From Microbacteriaceae bacterium (GTDB taxonomy: Bacteria > Actinomycetota > Actinomycetes > Actinomycetales > Microbacteriaceae), in NCBI GenBank assembly GCA_947447385.1, contig CANFKN010000016.1:1-14008 (forward strand): 14,008 nt of DNA, given 5' to 3'. How positions within the stretch are numbered: position 1 is the first letter of the stretch; each line of letters starts with the position of its first letter. This document shows positions 1 through 6,265 of the stretch, one piece after another. The position numbers and the translations under genes were made by a program. The notes beneath the pieces are model-generated. The model saw only the letters and a list, made by a program, of their open reading frames with translations, searched no databases and was not told where the DNA came from.

Positions 1-1
1 G

Positions 2-3000
2 CCTGCCATTGGCATTAGCGACCACGGCAATAACTTTGGCGCCTATGACTTCTATAGCACAGCCAAGGCGAACGGCATCAAGCCAATCATCGGCATTGAG
101 GCATATCTAACCCCTGGCACTCACCGAAGCGACCGCACTCGAGTTCGCTGGAGCGACGGCGGCGATGATGACGTTTCGGGCAGCGGTTCTTACACCCACA
201 TGACGATGTTCGCTGAGAACACCGAAGGCATGTTCAACCTCTTTAGGCTTTCATCGCTTGCCTATCTTGAAGGTTTCTATATGAAACCCCGCATGGACCG
301 CGAGTTGCTTCAGAAATATGGCAAGGGCATCATCGCAACCACCGGCTGTGCCTCTGGCGAGATTCAGACCCGTTTGCGTCTCGGCCAATATGACCTAGCT
401 CTCCAAGCGGCTGCCGACTATCGCGACATTTTCGGCAAAGACAACTTCTTTGTTGAGATTATGGACCACAACCTGGCTGTCGAGCAAAAGTCTTGGAACG
501 GCCTCATGCAGCTGTCAAAAGACCTCGACCTGCCACTGTTGGCCACCAACGACCTTCACTACATTTCGCCCGCTGATGCCAAAGCGCACGAGGCCTTGCT
601 CTGCATCGGTTCTGGCTCGACACTGAGCGACCCGAAGCGTTTCAAGTTTGACGGCGATGGCTATTACCTCAAAACCGCGGCAGAAATGCGCCACCTGTTT
701 CGGGATCACCCTGAGGCTTGCGACAATACGCTTTTGATTGCCGAGCGTTGTGAAGTTGAGTTTCCGACCCGCGACCTAATGCCAAAGTTTCCGGTGCCAG
801 AAGGCCACACCGAAGCATCTTGGTTCGAAGAAGAAGTGATGCGCGGCATGAACCGTCGCTACCGCGGCGAGATTCCTCAGCGTCAGGCAGAGCAAGCTGC
901 CTATGAAGTTGAAGTCATCAAGAACATGAATTTTCCTGGTTACTTCTTGGTGGTTGCCGACTTCATTGCTTGGGCTCGCGAGCAGGGCATTCGTGTTGGC
1001 CCTGGCCGTGGTTCGGCCGCTGGTTCGATCGTTGCCTATGCTCTAGGAATCACCGAGCTTGACCCGGTTCACCACGGCCTTATCTTTGAGCGTTTCTTGA
1101 ACCCTGACCGCATCTCGATGCCCGATATCGATGTTGACTTTGACGACCGTCGCCGTGGCGAGGTCATCAAATATGTGACTGCCAAATATGGTGACGACCG
1201 GGTTGCACAAATCATCACCTACACCAACATCAAAGCGAAGCAGGCGTTGAAAGATGCCGCCCGCGTGCTCGGCAAGCCTTACTCGGTGGGCGAGAAGCTC
1301 ACCAAAGCGATGCCGCCGATGGTTTTGGGTCGCGAACTTAGCCTGCGCGAAATGGTTGAGTCAGAGTGGATCGACGAGGTTTCTGGCGACACCAAAAAGA
1401 GCGACCGTTTTGTTGAGGCCGCAGAGTTTCGCGACCTGATCACCAACGACCCTGAGTCAGCAGAGGTTTTTGAACTAGCTCGCGGCATTGAGCACGGCAA
1501 GCGAGGCAGTGGTGTTCACGCTGCCGGTGTGATCATGTCGGCCCTGCCGTTGCTCGACGTTATGCCGGTGATGCGCCGCGACAACGACGAAGCCGTCATC
1601 ACTCAGTTCGACCAGCCACCATGTGAAGCCCTTGGCCTTCTGAAGATGGACTTCTTGGGTCTTCGCAACCTAACAATGCTCGATGACGCGATTTCGAACA
1701 TCTATCAAAACCGTGGCGAAACCGTTGTGCTCGAAGAGCTCGACCTCGACGCCGACAAAAACACCTATGAACTGCTTTCGCGCGGCGACACACTTGGCGT
1801 GTTTCAGCTCGATGGTGGAGGCATGCGCGTTTTGCTTCGCCAGCTAAAGCCTTCAGAGTTTGAGCACATCTCAGCCGTTATTGCGCTTTATCGCCCTGGC
1901 CCGATGGGCATGAACTCTCACACCAACTACGCGCAACGCAAAAACGGTTTGCAGCAGATCGACCCGATTCACCCAGAGCTTGAAGAAGTGCTTTCAGAGG
2001 TGCTCGGCCCAACCTATGGCTTGGTGGTTTATCAAGAGCAGGTTATGGCTGCGGCCCAAAAAGTCGCTGGCTTCACACTCGGCAAAGCAGACCTTTTGCG
2101 CCGAGCGATGGGCAAGAAAAAGAAGTCTGAGCTCGATAAGCAATATGAAGACTTCTTGGCCGGTGGCAAGAATCTAGGATTCTCCGAACCTGCGATCGAC
2201 ATGCTCTGGAAAACCCTCGAGCCTTTCGCTGACTACGCGTTCAACAAAGCTCACAGCGCCGGTTATGGCGTGCTGTCTTATTGGACCGCCTATTTGAAGG
2301 CGAATTATCCGGCGGAATATATGGCCGCTTTGCTCACCTCGGTTGGCGATTCGAAAGACAAACTTGGGCTTTATTTGGCTGAGTGTCGTCGCATGAACGT
2401 TAGCGTTCTCGCGCCCGACGTCAACGATTCTTATGCAGCGTTCACCGCGGTCGGTGACGACATTCGTTTCGGCCTTGGAGCGGTGCGCAACGTCGGTTTG
2501 GCCGTTGTGGCTGGCATTGTCGCCGCCCGCGAAGAAAAGGGTCGCTTCACCTCATTTAGCGACTTCTTGAAGAAAGTGCCATCTGGCGTTTGCAACAAGA
2601 AGACCGTTGAAGCACTCATCAAAGCTGGTGCTTTTGACAGCCTCGGTCACACGCGCCGTTCGCTCATCGAAATCTTTGAGCAGGCAGTTGACGAGCAAAG
2701 CGCGCTCAAGAAGAACGAAGCGATGGGCGCTATCGACATCTTTGGCGGGCTGCTCGACGAAGACGAGTCTCTTCAGATTCAGGTTCCTGACCGCCCAGAG
2801 TGGTCACAGCGCGAAAAGCTCGCCTACGAGCGTGAAATGCTCGGTCTTTATGTGAGCGCGCACCCGCTGGCCGGGCGCGAAGGTGTGCTTTCACGCAACT
2901 CTGACACCCAAATCGCTGATGTTTTAGATATTGAAAATGCGACGGATGGTGGCATTGTCACAATCGCCGGTTTGATCACCAGTGTGCAACACAAAGTGGC

Positions 3001-3517
3001 TCGCACCTCAGGCAATCAATACGGCATGATCGTTGTCGAAGACTTTGCCGCCGAGATTCAGGTCATGCTCATGGGCAAGGCTTATGCCGAGTTTGGGCGC
3101 AACCTTTACACCGACATGGTTGTCGCCATCAAGGGCCGCATCAGCAAGCGTGATGACGGCAACAGCCTTTCGGCGATGGATGTTCGCACCATCGAAGGCA
3201 GCGATGAGGGCTCTTCAGGCCCACTAACCATTCGCTTGCCTGAGCAAACTGCAACTCGCGCAACTCTTCAAGAGCTCGACCGAATCTTTATGGTTCACAA
3301 GGGCCAAGACGAAGTGATTTTGATTTTGGTCGGAGCAAACGGCGAGCGCAGTTTCAGTCTGCCCCGCAGGGTGAATATCACCAGCGAACTTTATGGTGAA
3401 CTCAAAGTTGCCATTGGCGCTAAGGCATTTGCCGGGGCATCCGAGGTTGCGGTTGACACCGCTGGTGTAGCCGTTGTTGCGGCTGAATCTGAAAGCGCTG
3501 GCGGACACCTAGTCTAG
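2..3517 (+). CDS. dnaE: DNA polymerase III subunit alpha (5' end outside window)
   Basis: Catalytic subunit of the replicative DNA polymerase. The reading frame is open from the window edge, so the Met codon at 200 is internal; 1171 residues are visible and about 40 are missing at the N-terminus. The N-terminal PHP domain (visible residues 1 to about 250) shows metal-site residues H8 (SDHGN), E33 (IEAY), H66 (YTHMT), C116 (TTGCASGE), D184 and H186 (TNDLHY). The palm has GPGRGSAAGS and catalytic aspartates D375 and D377 (PDIDVDF) and D550 (KMDFLGLRNL). Later come the finger, helix-hairpin-helix and OB-fold regions (ITIAGLITSVQHKV near nt 2959). Around nt 2728 lies a short IDIFGG stretch where the clamp-binding motif is expected, but without the usual leading Gln. 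The length agrees with actinobacterial DnaE1 and leaves no room for an intein. The PHP residue spacing matches M. tuberculosis DnaE1, where this domain is the proofreading exonuclease. Confidence 0.97.
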   Translation, partial: PAIGISDHGNNFGAYDFYSTAKANGIKPIIGIEAYLTPGTHRSDRTRVRWSDGGDDDVSGSGSYTHMTMFAENTEGMFNLFRLSSLAYLEGFYMKPRMDRELLQKYGKGIIATTGCASGEIQTRLRLGQYDLALQAAADYRDIFGKDNFFVEIMDHNLAVEQKSWNGLMQLSKDLDLPLLATNDLHYISPADAKAHEALLCIGSGSTLSDPKRFKFDGDGYYLKTAAEMRHLFRDHPEACDNTLLIAERCEVEFPTRDLMPKFPVPEGHTEASWFEEEVMRGMNRRYRGEIPQRQAEQAAYEVEVIKNMNFPGYFLVVADFIAWAREQGIRVGPGRGSAAGSIVAYALGITELDPVHHGLIFERFLNPDRISMPDIDVDFDDRRRGEVIKYVTAKYGDDRVAQIITYTNIKAKQALKDAARVLGKPYSVGEKLTKAMPPMVLGRELSLREMVESEWIDEVSGDTKKSDRFVEAAEFRDLITNDPESAEVFELARGIEHGKRGSGVHAAGVIMSALPLLDVMPVMRRDNDEAVITQFDQPPCEALGLLKMDFLGLRNLTMLDDAISNIYQNRGETVVLEELDLDADKNTYELLSRGDTLGVFQLDGGGMRVLLRQLKPSEFEHISAVIALYRPGPMGMNSHTNYAQRKNGLQQIDPIHPELEEVLSEVLGPTYGLVVYQEQVMAAAQKVAGFTLGKADLLRRAMGKKKKSELDKQYEDFLAGGKNLGFSEPAIDMLWKTLEPFADYAFNKAHSAGYGVLSYWTAYLKANYPAEYMAALLTSVGDSKDKLGLYLAECRRMNVSVLAPDVNDSYAAFTAVGDDIRFGLGAVRNVGLAVVAGIVAAREEKGRFTSFSDFLKKVPSGVCNKKTVEALIKAGAFDSLGHTRRSLIEIFEQAVDEQSALKKNEAMGAIDIFGGLLDEDESLQIQVPDRPEWSQREKLAYEREMLGLYVSAHPLAGREGVLSRNSDTQIADVLDIENATDGGIVTIAGLITSVQHKVARTSGNQYGMIVVEDFAAEIQVMLMGKAYAEFGRNLYTDMVVAIKGRISKRDDGNSLSAMDVRTIEGSDEGSSGPLTIRLPEQTATRATLQELDRIFMVHKGQDEVILILVGANGERSFSLPRRVNITSELYGELKVAIGAKAFAGASEVAVDTAGVAVVAAESESAGGHLV

Positions 3518-3526
3518 GTTGCCACG

Positions 3527-3554
3527 CTCGACTCTGAACGTTAGTCGAGTTTTT
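3527..3554 (+). terminator. Intrinsic terminator of dnaE
   Basis: A perfect 7-bp stem CTCGACT (3527-3533) / AGTCGAG (3543-3549) with a 9-nt loop is followed directly by TTTTT (3550-3554), ten bases after the dnaE stop. The 3' half lies inside the last codons of the convergent flavin reductase gene, whose stop codon is at the loop/stem boundary. There is no T-run on the other strand, so it should work for dnaE only. Confidence 0.75.
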
Positions 3555-4044
3555 CGCCAGGGGTGAAGTATCCTCGCTGGTTATAAAGCAGTGCCTTGTC
3601 GATTTCGCCAACGCCCCCATCGATGATTTCAATCACCACGATTGCGTTGTTTTCAACGTTGTGAATCTCGCGAGTCTTGCCGATGAGCACGGCAGTGGCG
3701 GCTTCGAAGACCGGAACACCAGGGGCGACCATGCCCCAGTCGTTTTCAGTGAAGCGCAGATTGCGGTCAGCGGCCATGCGCCTTGCCAACTCGAGGTTAT
3801 TTGCGCCAAGGGTGTGCACGGCGAAATATTGCGCCTGACTAACCGCAGCCCAGCTACTAGAGCCGCAAGCGACGTTGAAGGTGAGCAGGGGAGGGTTTGA
3901 CCCTAGCGAGGTCATGCTCGTGGCTGTGAAGCCCACTGGTGCGCCGTTTGGGTCGGTGGTGGTGATTACTGCCACACCAGATGCGTGGCGTCGAAATGCC
4001 GCACGCAGGGTTTCGCTTAGGTCAGCCTGTGGTTCAAAAGTCAT
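3541..4044 (-). CDS. Flavin reductase domain protein (FMN-binding split barrel)
   Basis: A 167-residue protein of the flavin reductase-like family (HpaC/RutF type), which uses NAD(P)H to reduce free FMN or FAD, often for a two-component monooxygenase. The family signature is clear: RRHASGVAVITT (18-29), GFTATSMTSL (39-48), NPPLLTFNV (50-58), a conserved FAVHTLG (74-80) and a terminal LLYNQRGYF (152-160). The length is typical for the single-domain family. The ATG at 4044 has a good ribosome site, GAGGAG (complement of 4051-4056), six bases upstream. The gene converges on dnaE and diverges from hisD, so it is transcribed alone. No monooxygenase partner is in the window, so substrate and partner are unknown; the fold assignment is firm but the physiological role is not. 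Confidence 0.88.
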   Translation of the reverse strand: MTFEPQADLSETLRAAFRRHASGVAVITTTDPNGAPVGFTATSMTSLGSNPPLLTFNVACGSSSWAAVSQAQYFAVHTLGANNLELARRMAADRNLRFTENDWGMVAPGVPVFEAATAVLIGKTREIHNVENNAIVVIEIIDGGVGEIDKALLYNQRGYFTPGEKLD

Positions 4045-4100
4045 TGATTGCTCCTCGAAACTAGGCTAACCCAGCGCAAACCACGCTCAGGCCCGCTAGG

Positions 4101-4106
4101 TAGAAT
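4101..4106 (+). promoter_or_regulatory. Candidate -10 element for hisD
   Basis: TAGAAT lies 33 bases before the hisD ATG and would place the start of transcription near 4113, giving a leader of about 27 nt that includes the GGAGGG ribosome site. I see no convincing -35 sequence about 17 bp upstream. The 95-bp spacer 4045-4139 must also hold the promoter of the divergent flavin reductase gene, for which no clear element was found. Confidence 0.4.
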
Positions 4107-4139
4107 TGGGGCAATAGTTTGAGTCTTTGGAGGGCCTTC

Positions 4140-5462
4140 ATGTCTGAGCGTGCACAGCTGCGTTTGCTTGATCTGCGCGAATCAGGTTTTGCTGCTCACC
4201 AGGTCAATGATTTGGTGCCTCGCGCAACCGTTGATGTTGATGTGGCTCTCGAGTCTGTGAAGCCTTTGATCGCCGATGTAGCGTCTCGCGGCCTAGACGC
4301 CGTCGTTGAGGTGACCGTGGCGCGTGATGGTGTTGACCCGCGCCCGTTATTGGTTTCGGCTGAAGAGTTGGCTGCGGCTGCCGACGCACTAGAGCCAACG
4401 CTGCGAGCCGCCATTGAGACAGCCATTGAGCGCGTGCGCGCAGTGTCAGAGGCTAACCTGCCGCTAGACACCACTGTTCAGTTGGCTGAGGGCGCAGTGG
4501 TTAGCCAGCGTTGGGCACCTGTTGACTCGGTTGGTTTGTATGTGCCTGGTGGCAAGGCGGTTTATCCGTCGAGCGTTGTAATGAACGTGGTGCCAGCTCA
4601 AGCCGCTGGAGTGCCTCGTTTGGCACTGGCTTCGCCGGCGCAAAAAGATTTTGGTGGCCGCCCACACCCAACCGTGTTGGCAACCGCCGCGCTGCTTGGG
4701 GTGACCGAGGTTTATTCAATGGGTGGGCCGGCTGCGATTGCAGCTTTTGCCCACGGTTTGCCTCAGGTTGGGCTTGAGCCCGTTCGGCTGGTAACAGGCC
4801 CTGGCAACATCTATGTGACTGCAGCAAAGCGTGCGCTGCGCGGCCGCATCGCCATCGACTCTGAGGCGGGCACAACTGAGATTTTGGTGTTGGCCGATGC
4901 CTCAGCCAACGCGCGCTTGATTGCCTACGACTTGGTGTCTCAAGCTGAGCACGATGAGGCGGCCGCTTCGGTTTTGGTGACTGACTCAGCCGAGCTGGCT
5001 CACGCTGTTATCAACGAACTGCCCGACATTGTTGATGCCACACACCACCGCTCCCGTGTCATCACAGCGCTTGGTGGGCAGCAGAGCGCAGTGGTTTTGG
5101 TTGCTAGTTTCGACGAGGCGATTTTGTTTGCTAACGAATATGCCACCGAGCACCTTGAGATTCACACAGCCGACAACTCTGCTGTGGTCGATCGCATTAC
5201 TAATGCGGGCGCAATCTTTGTCGGCGAATATTCGCCGGTCAGCCTTGGCGACTACATGGCGGGCTCAAGCCACGTCTTGCCAACTGGCGGTTCGGCAAAG
5301 TTTGGTTCAGGTTTGGGTGTGCACACCTTCTTGCGTCCACAGCAAATCATTGAATACACTCAGGTCGGTCTCGAGCCACTCGCTGAGTTGATCGACGACT
5401 TCGCCCAGGCCGAGGGCCTGCCTGCACACGGCCAGGCTGTCACTGCGCGTTTCAACATCTAG
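4140..5462 (+). CDS. hisD: Histidinol dehydrogenase
   Basis: Catalyses the last two steps of histidine synthesis, NAD+-dependent oxidation of L-histidinol to histidine, as a cytosolic zinc enzyme. The 440-residue length is that of the family. Expected residues are present with the spacing of the E. coli enzyme: zinc ligands Q268 and H271 (SQAEHD), D371 (SLGDYMAGSSHVLPT) and H430 (PAHGQAV), and the catalytic pair E337-H338 (TEHLEIH). TGPGNIYVTAAKR (219-231) and IDSEAGTTEILVLAD (239-253) are family signatures. The start is taken at the ATG at 4140 because GGAGGG (4129-4134) sits five bases before it; an in-frame TTG at 4119 would put that ribosome site inside the gene. No hisC or hisB follows; the next gene is nrdR after 260 bp. 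The gene is therefore detached from the histidine operon and probably separately transcribed. Confidence 0.97.
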   Translation: MSERAQLRLLDLRESGFAAHQVNDLVPRATVDVDVALESVKPLIADVASRGLDAVVEVTVARDGVDPRPLLVSAEELAAAADALEPTLRAAIETAIERVRAVSEANLPLDTTVQLAEGAVVSQRWAPVDSVGLYVPGGKAVYPSSVVMNVVPAQAAGVPRLALASPAQKDFGGRPHPTVLATAALLGVTEVYSMGGPAAIAAFAHGLPQVGLEPVRLVTGPGNIYVTAAKRALRGRIAIDSEAGTTEILVLADASANARLIAYDLVSQAEHDEAAASVLVTDSAELAHAVINELPDIVDATHHRSRVITALGGQQSAVVLVASFDEAILFANEYATEHLEIHTADNSAVVDRITNAGAIFVGEYSPVSLGDYMAGSSHVLPTGGSAKFGSGLGVHTFLRPQQIIEYTQVGLEPLAELIDDFAQAEGLPAHGQAVTARFNI

Positions 5463-5487
5463 TTCATAACTTTTTCAAAAAAGTTTG

Positions 5488-5508
5488 TGCCAATATCTGG
5501 CATTTTTT
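5488..5508 (+). terminator. Probable intrinsic terminator of hisD
   Basis: A short stem TGCCA (5488-5492) / TGGCA (5498-5502) with loop ATATC is followed by six T (5503-5508), 26 bases after the hisD stop. The stem is only 5 bp, perhaps extended by G-T pairs. Just upstream a second, AT-only inverted repeat AACTTTT / AAAAGTT (5468-5485) may add to pausing. Confidence 0.5.
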
Positions 5509-5515
5509 CACCCTG

Positions 5516-5580
5516 AAGTTTGTCAACTTTGGCGTGTTTTCGGGCTTCGCGCCTCGACACGCCGAGACTTTGGCAAACTT
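5516..5580. repeat. 65-bp imperfect inverted repeat (nested arms)
   Basis: The outer arms AAGTTTG (5516-5522) and CAAACTT (5574-5580) are perfectly complementary. Inside them, after unpaired stretches that both contain ACTTTGG, lie perfect arms GGCGTGT (5531-5537) and ACACGCC (5557-5563). A small GGC/GCC hairpin (5543-5553) sits at the centre. No T-run follows, so it is not an ordinary terminator. It lies between the hisD terminator and the NrdR boxes. Its role is unknown: an mRNA or DNA structure, or an operator with spaced half-sites. Confidence 0.5.
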
Positions 5581-5598
5581 GCATCTGCGCCCCTCAAA

Positions 5599-5614
5599 CC
5601 ACAAGATATAGGGG
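5599..5614 (-). promoter_or_regulatory. NrdR box 1 (distal)
   Basis: On the minus strand this reads CCCCTATATCTTGTGG, matching the published 16-bp NrdR box consensus ACACWATATATWGTGT at 12 of 16 positions by my hand alignment, including the central CTATAT and the TTGTG arm. It lies 31 bp centre to centre from box 2, about three helical turns. NrdR boxes are known to occur as helically phased pairs upstream of ribonucleotide reductase genes. Confidence 0.75.
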
Positions 5615-5629
5615 CTACCAACAAAAAAC

Positions 5630-5645
5630 AAACCACATATAGTGT
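5630..5645 (-). promoter_or_regulatory. NrdR box 2 (proximal)
   Basis: On the minus strand this reads ACACTATATGTGGTTT, matching the NrdR consensus at 13 of 16 positions by hand, including a perfect ACACTATAT half. Fifteen bases separate it from box 1. Its plus strand contains TATAGT (5638-5643), which could itself be a -10 element, so NrdR binding would block the polymerase directly. The pair implies that nrdR and nrdJ are repressed by NrdR (autoregulation). Confidence 0.8.
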
Positions 5646-5686
5646 CTGAATTTCAGCTGAATTCGGCAAAATGTGTGAAATTTGCC
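5646..5686. repeat. Small repeats between NrdR boxes and -10 element
   Basis: Three overlapping patterns are present. CTGAATT occurs twice (5646-5652 and 5657-5663), offset by 11 bp, about one helical turn. TTCAGCTGAA (5652-5661) is a perfect 10-bp palindrome. GGCAAA (5665-5670) and TTTGCC (5681-5686) form an inverted repeat with a 10-nt gap that abuts the -10 element. They resemble operator half-sites, but I cannot name a regulator. Confidence 0.45.
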
Positions 5687-5692
5687 TATAAA
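5683..5692 (+). promoter_or_regulatory. Candidate extended -10 element for nrdR
   Basis: TGCCTATAAA holds a near-consensus -10 (TATAAA 5687-5692, or CTATAA 5686-5691) preceded by TG, in the style of an extended -10 promoter. Transcription would begin near 5699, leaving a leader of about 24 nt before the nrdR ATG. No good -35 is visible (TTCGGC at 5662 is weak), which fits an extended -10 type. Confidence 0.5.
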
Positions 5693-5722
5693 TCACCGAT
5701 TTGAAGCGAAAGGAGGCTCCAA

Positions 5723-6202
5723 ATGCATTGTCCGTTTTGTCGTTACCCAGATTCAAGAGTGACCGACTCACGCACCTCTGACGATGGTGCCTCGATTCGT
5801 CGTCGTCGTCAGTGCCCAGAGTGCGGCAAGCGCTTCAGCACGACAGAGACTTCAACTCTGGTGGTTACCAAGCGAAGTGGCGTAGTTGAGCCGTTTAGCC
5901 GCGACAAAATTGTCGCTGGCGTGCGCAAAGCTTGCCAGGGCAGACCGGTCAACGATGCCGATTTGTCATTGCTAGCCCAAGAGGTCGAAGAGACAGTGCG
6001 CGCCAACGGTGCCGCTGCCATCGAGGCCAACGACATTGGGCTCGCGATCCTAGAACCACTTCGAAAACTTGACGAAGTCGCGTTTATGCGCTTCGCCAGC
6101 GTTTATCAGGGGTGGGAGACCCTCGACGATTTCGAGGCCGCTATCAAGCTGCTGAGGCTCGAAAAGAGCGCCAGCACCGAAACGCTTGAAACAGCCAACT
6201 AA
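5723..6202 (+). CDS. nrdR: Transcriptional repressor NrdR
   Basis: Nucleotide-sensing repressor of ribonucleotide reductase genes. The 159-residue protein has both expected domains: an N-terminal zinc ribbon with C3/C6 (CPFC) and C31/C34 (CPEC) that binds NrdR boxes, with the basic stretch IRRRRQ (25-30) between the cysteine pairs, and an ATP-cone (about 49-139, from VVTKRSGVVEPFSRDKI to AFMRFASVYQ) that reads ATP/dATP. The length is typical. AGGAGG (5711-5716) six bases before the ATG is the strongest ribosome site in the window. Two NrdR boxes lie upstream, so it likely represses itself and nrdJ, which follows 63 bp downstream on the same strand with no terminator between. The nrdR-nrdJ pair is the arrangement known from Streptomyces. 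Confidence 0.97.
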   Translation: MHCPFCRYPDSRVTDSRTSDDGASIRRRRQCPECGKRFSTTETSTLVVTKRSGVVEPFSRDKIVAGVRKACQGRPVNDADLSLLAQEVEETVRANGAAAIEANDIGLAILEPLRKLDEVAFMRFASVYQGWETLDDFEAAIKLLRLEKSASTETLETAN

Positions 6203-6265
6203 GCACCACAACCAAGACTTTAAAAACTAAAAATAAAAAGCAAGAAACAAACGAAAGGAAAAGCG
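6203..6265 (+). promoter_or_regulatory. A-rich nrdR-nrdJ spacer with nrdJ ribosome site
   Basis: This 63-base spacer is strikingly rich in A and nearly free of G and T in its second half, then carries AAAGGA (6254-6259) six bases before the nrdJ ATG. I see no stem-loop, no T-run and no cobalamin-riboswitch-like B12 box. It is best read as an unstructured leader that favours translation within an nrdR-nrdJ transcript; an internal promoter cannot be excluded. Confidence 0.5.

Noticed and set aside
2..3517. Intein in dnaE
   Set aside because: The catalytic motifs are contiguous and the length agrees with intein-free actinobacterial DnaE.
4119..4139. Longer hisD beginning at TTG 4119
   Set aside because: The GGAGGG ribosome site at 4129-4134 would lie inside the coding region, and ATG 4140 gives the usual family length.
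4501..4875. Minus-strand frame of 124 codons inside hisD
   Set aside because: Antisense to conserved hisD motifs; rich in Pro, Arg and Gln as expected of a shadow.
6203..6265. Cobalamin riboswitch before nrdJ
   Set aside because: The spacer is too short and A-rich, cannot fold, and has no B12-box-like sequence; in Streptomyces the B12 riboswitch governs the class I genes, not nrdJ.
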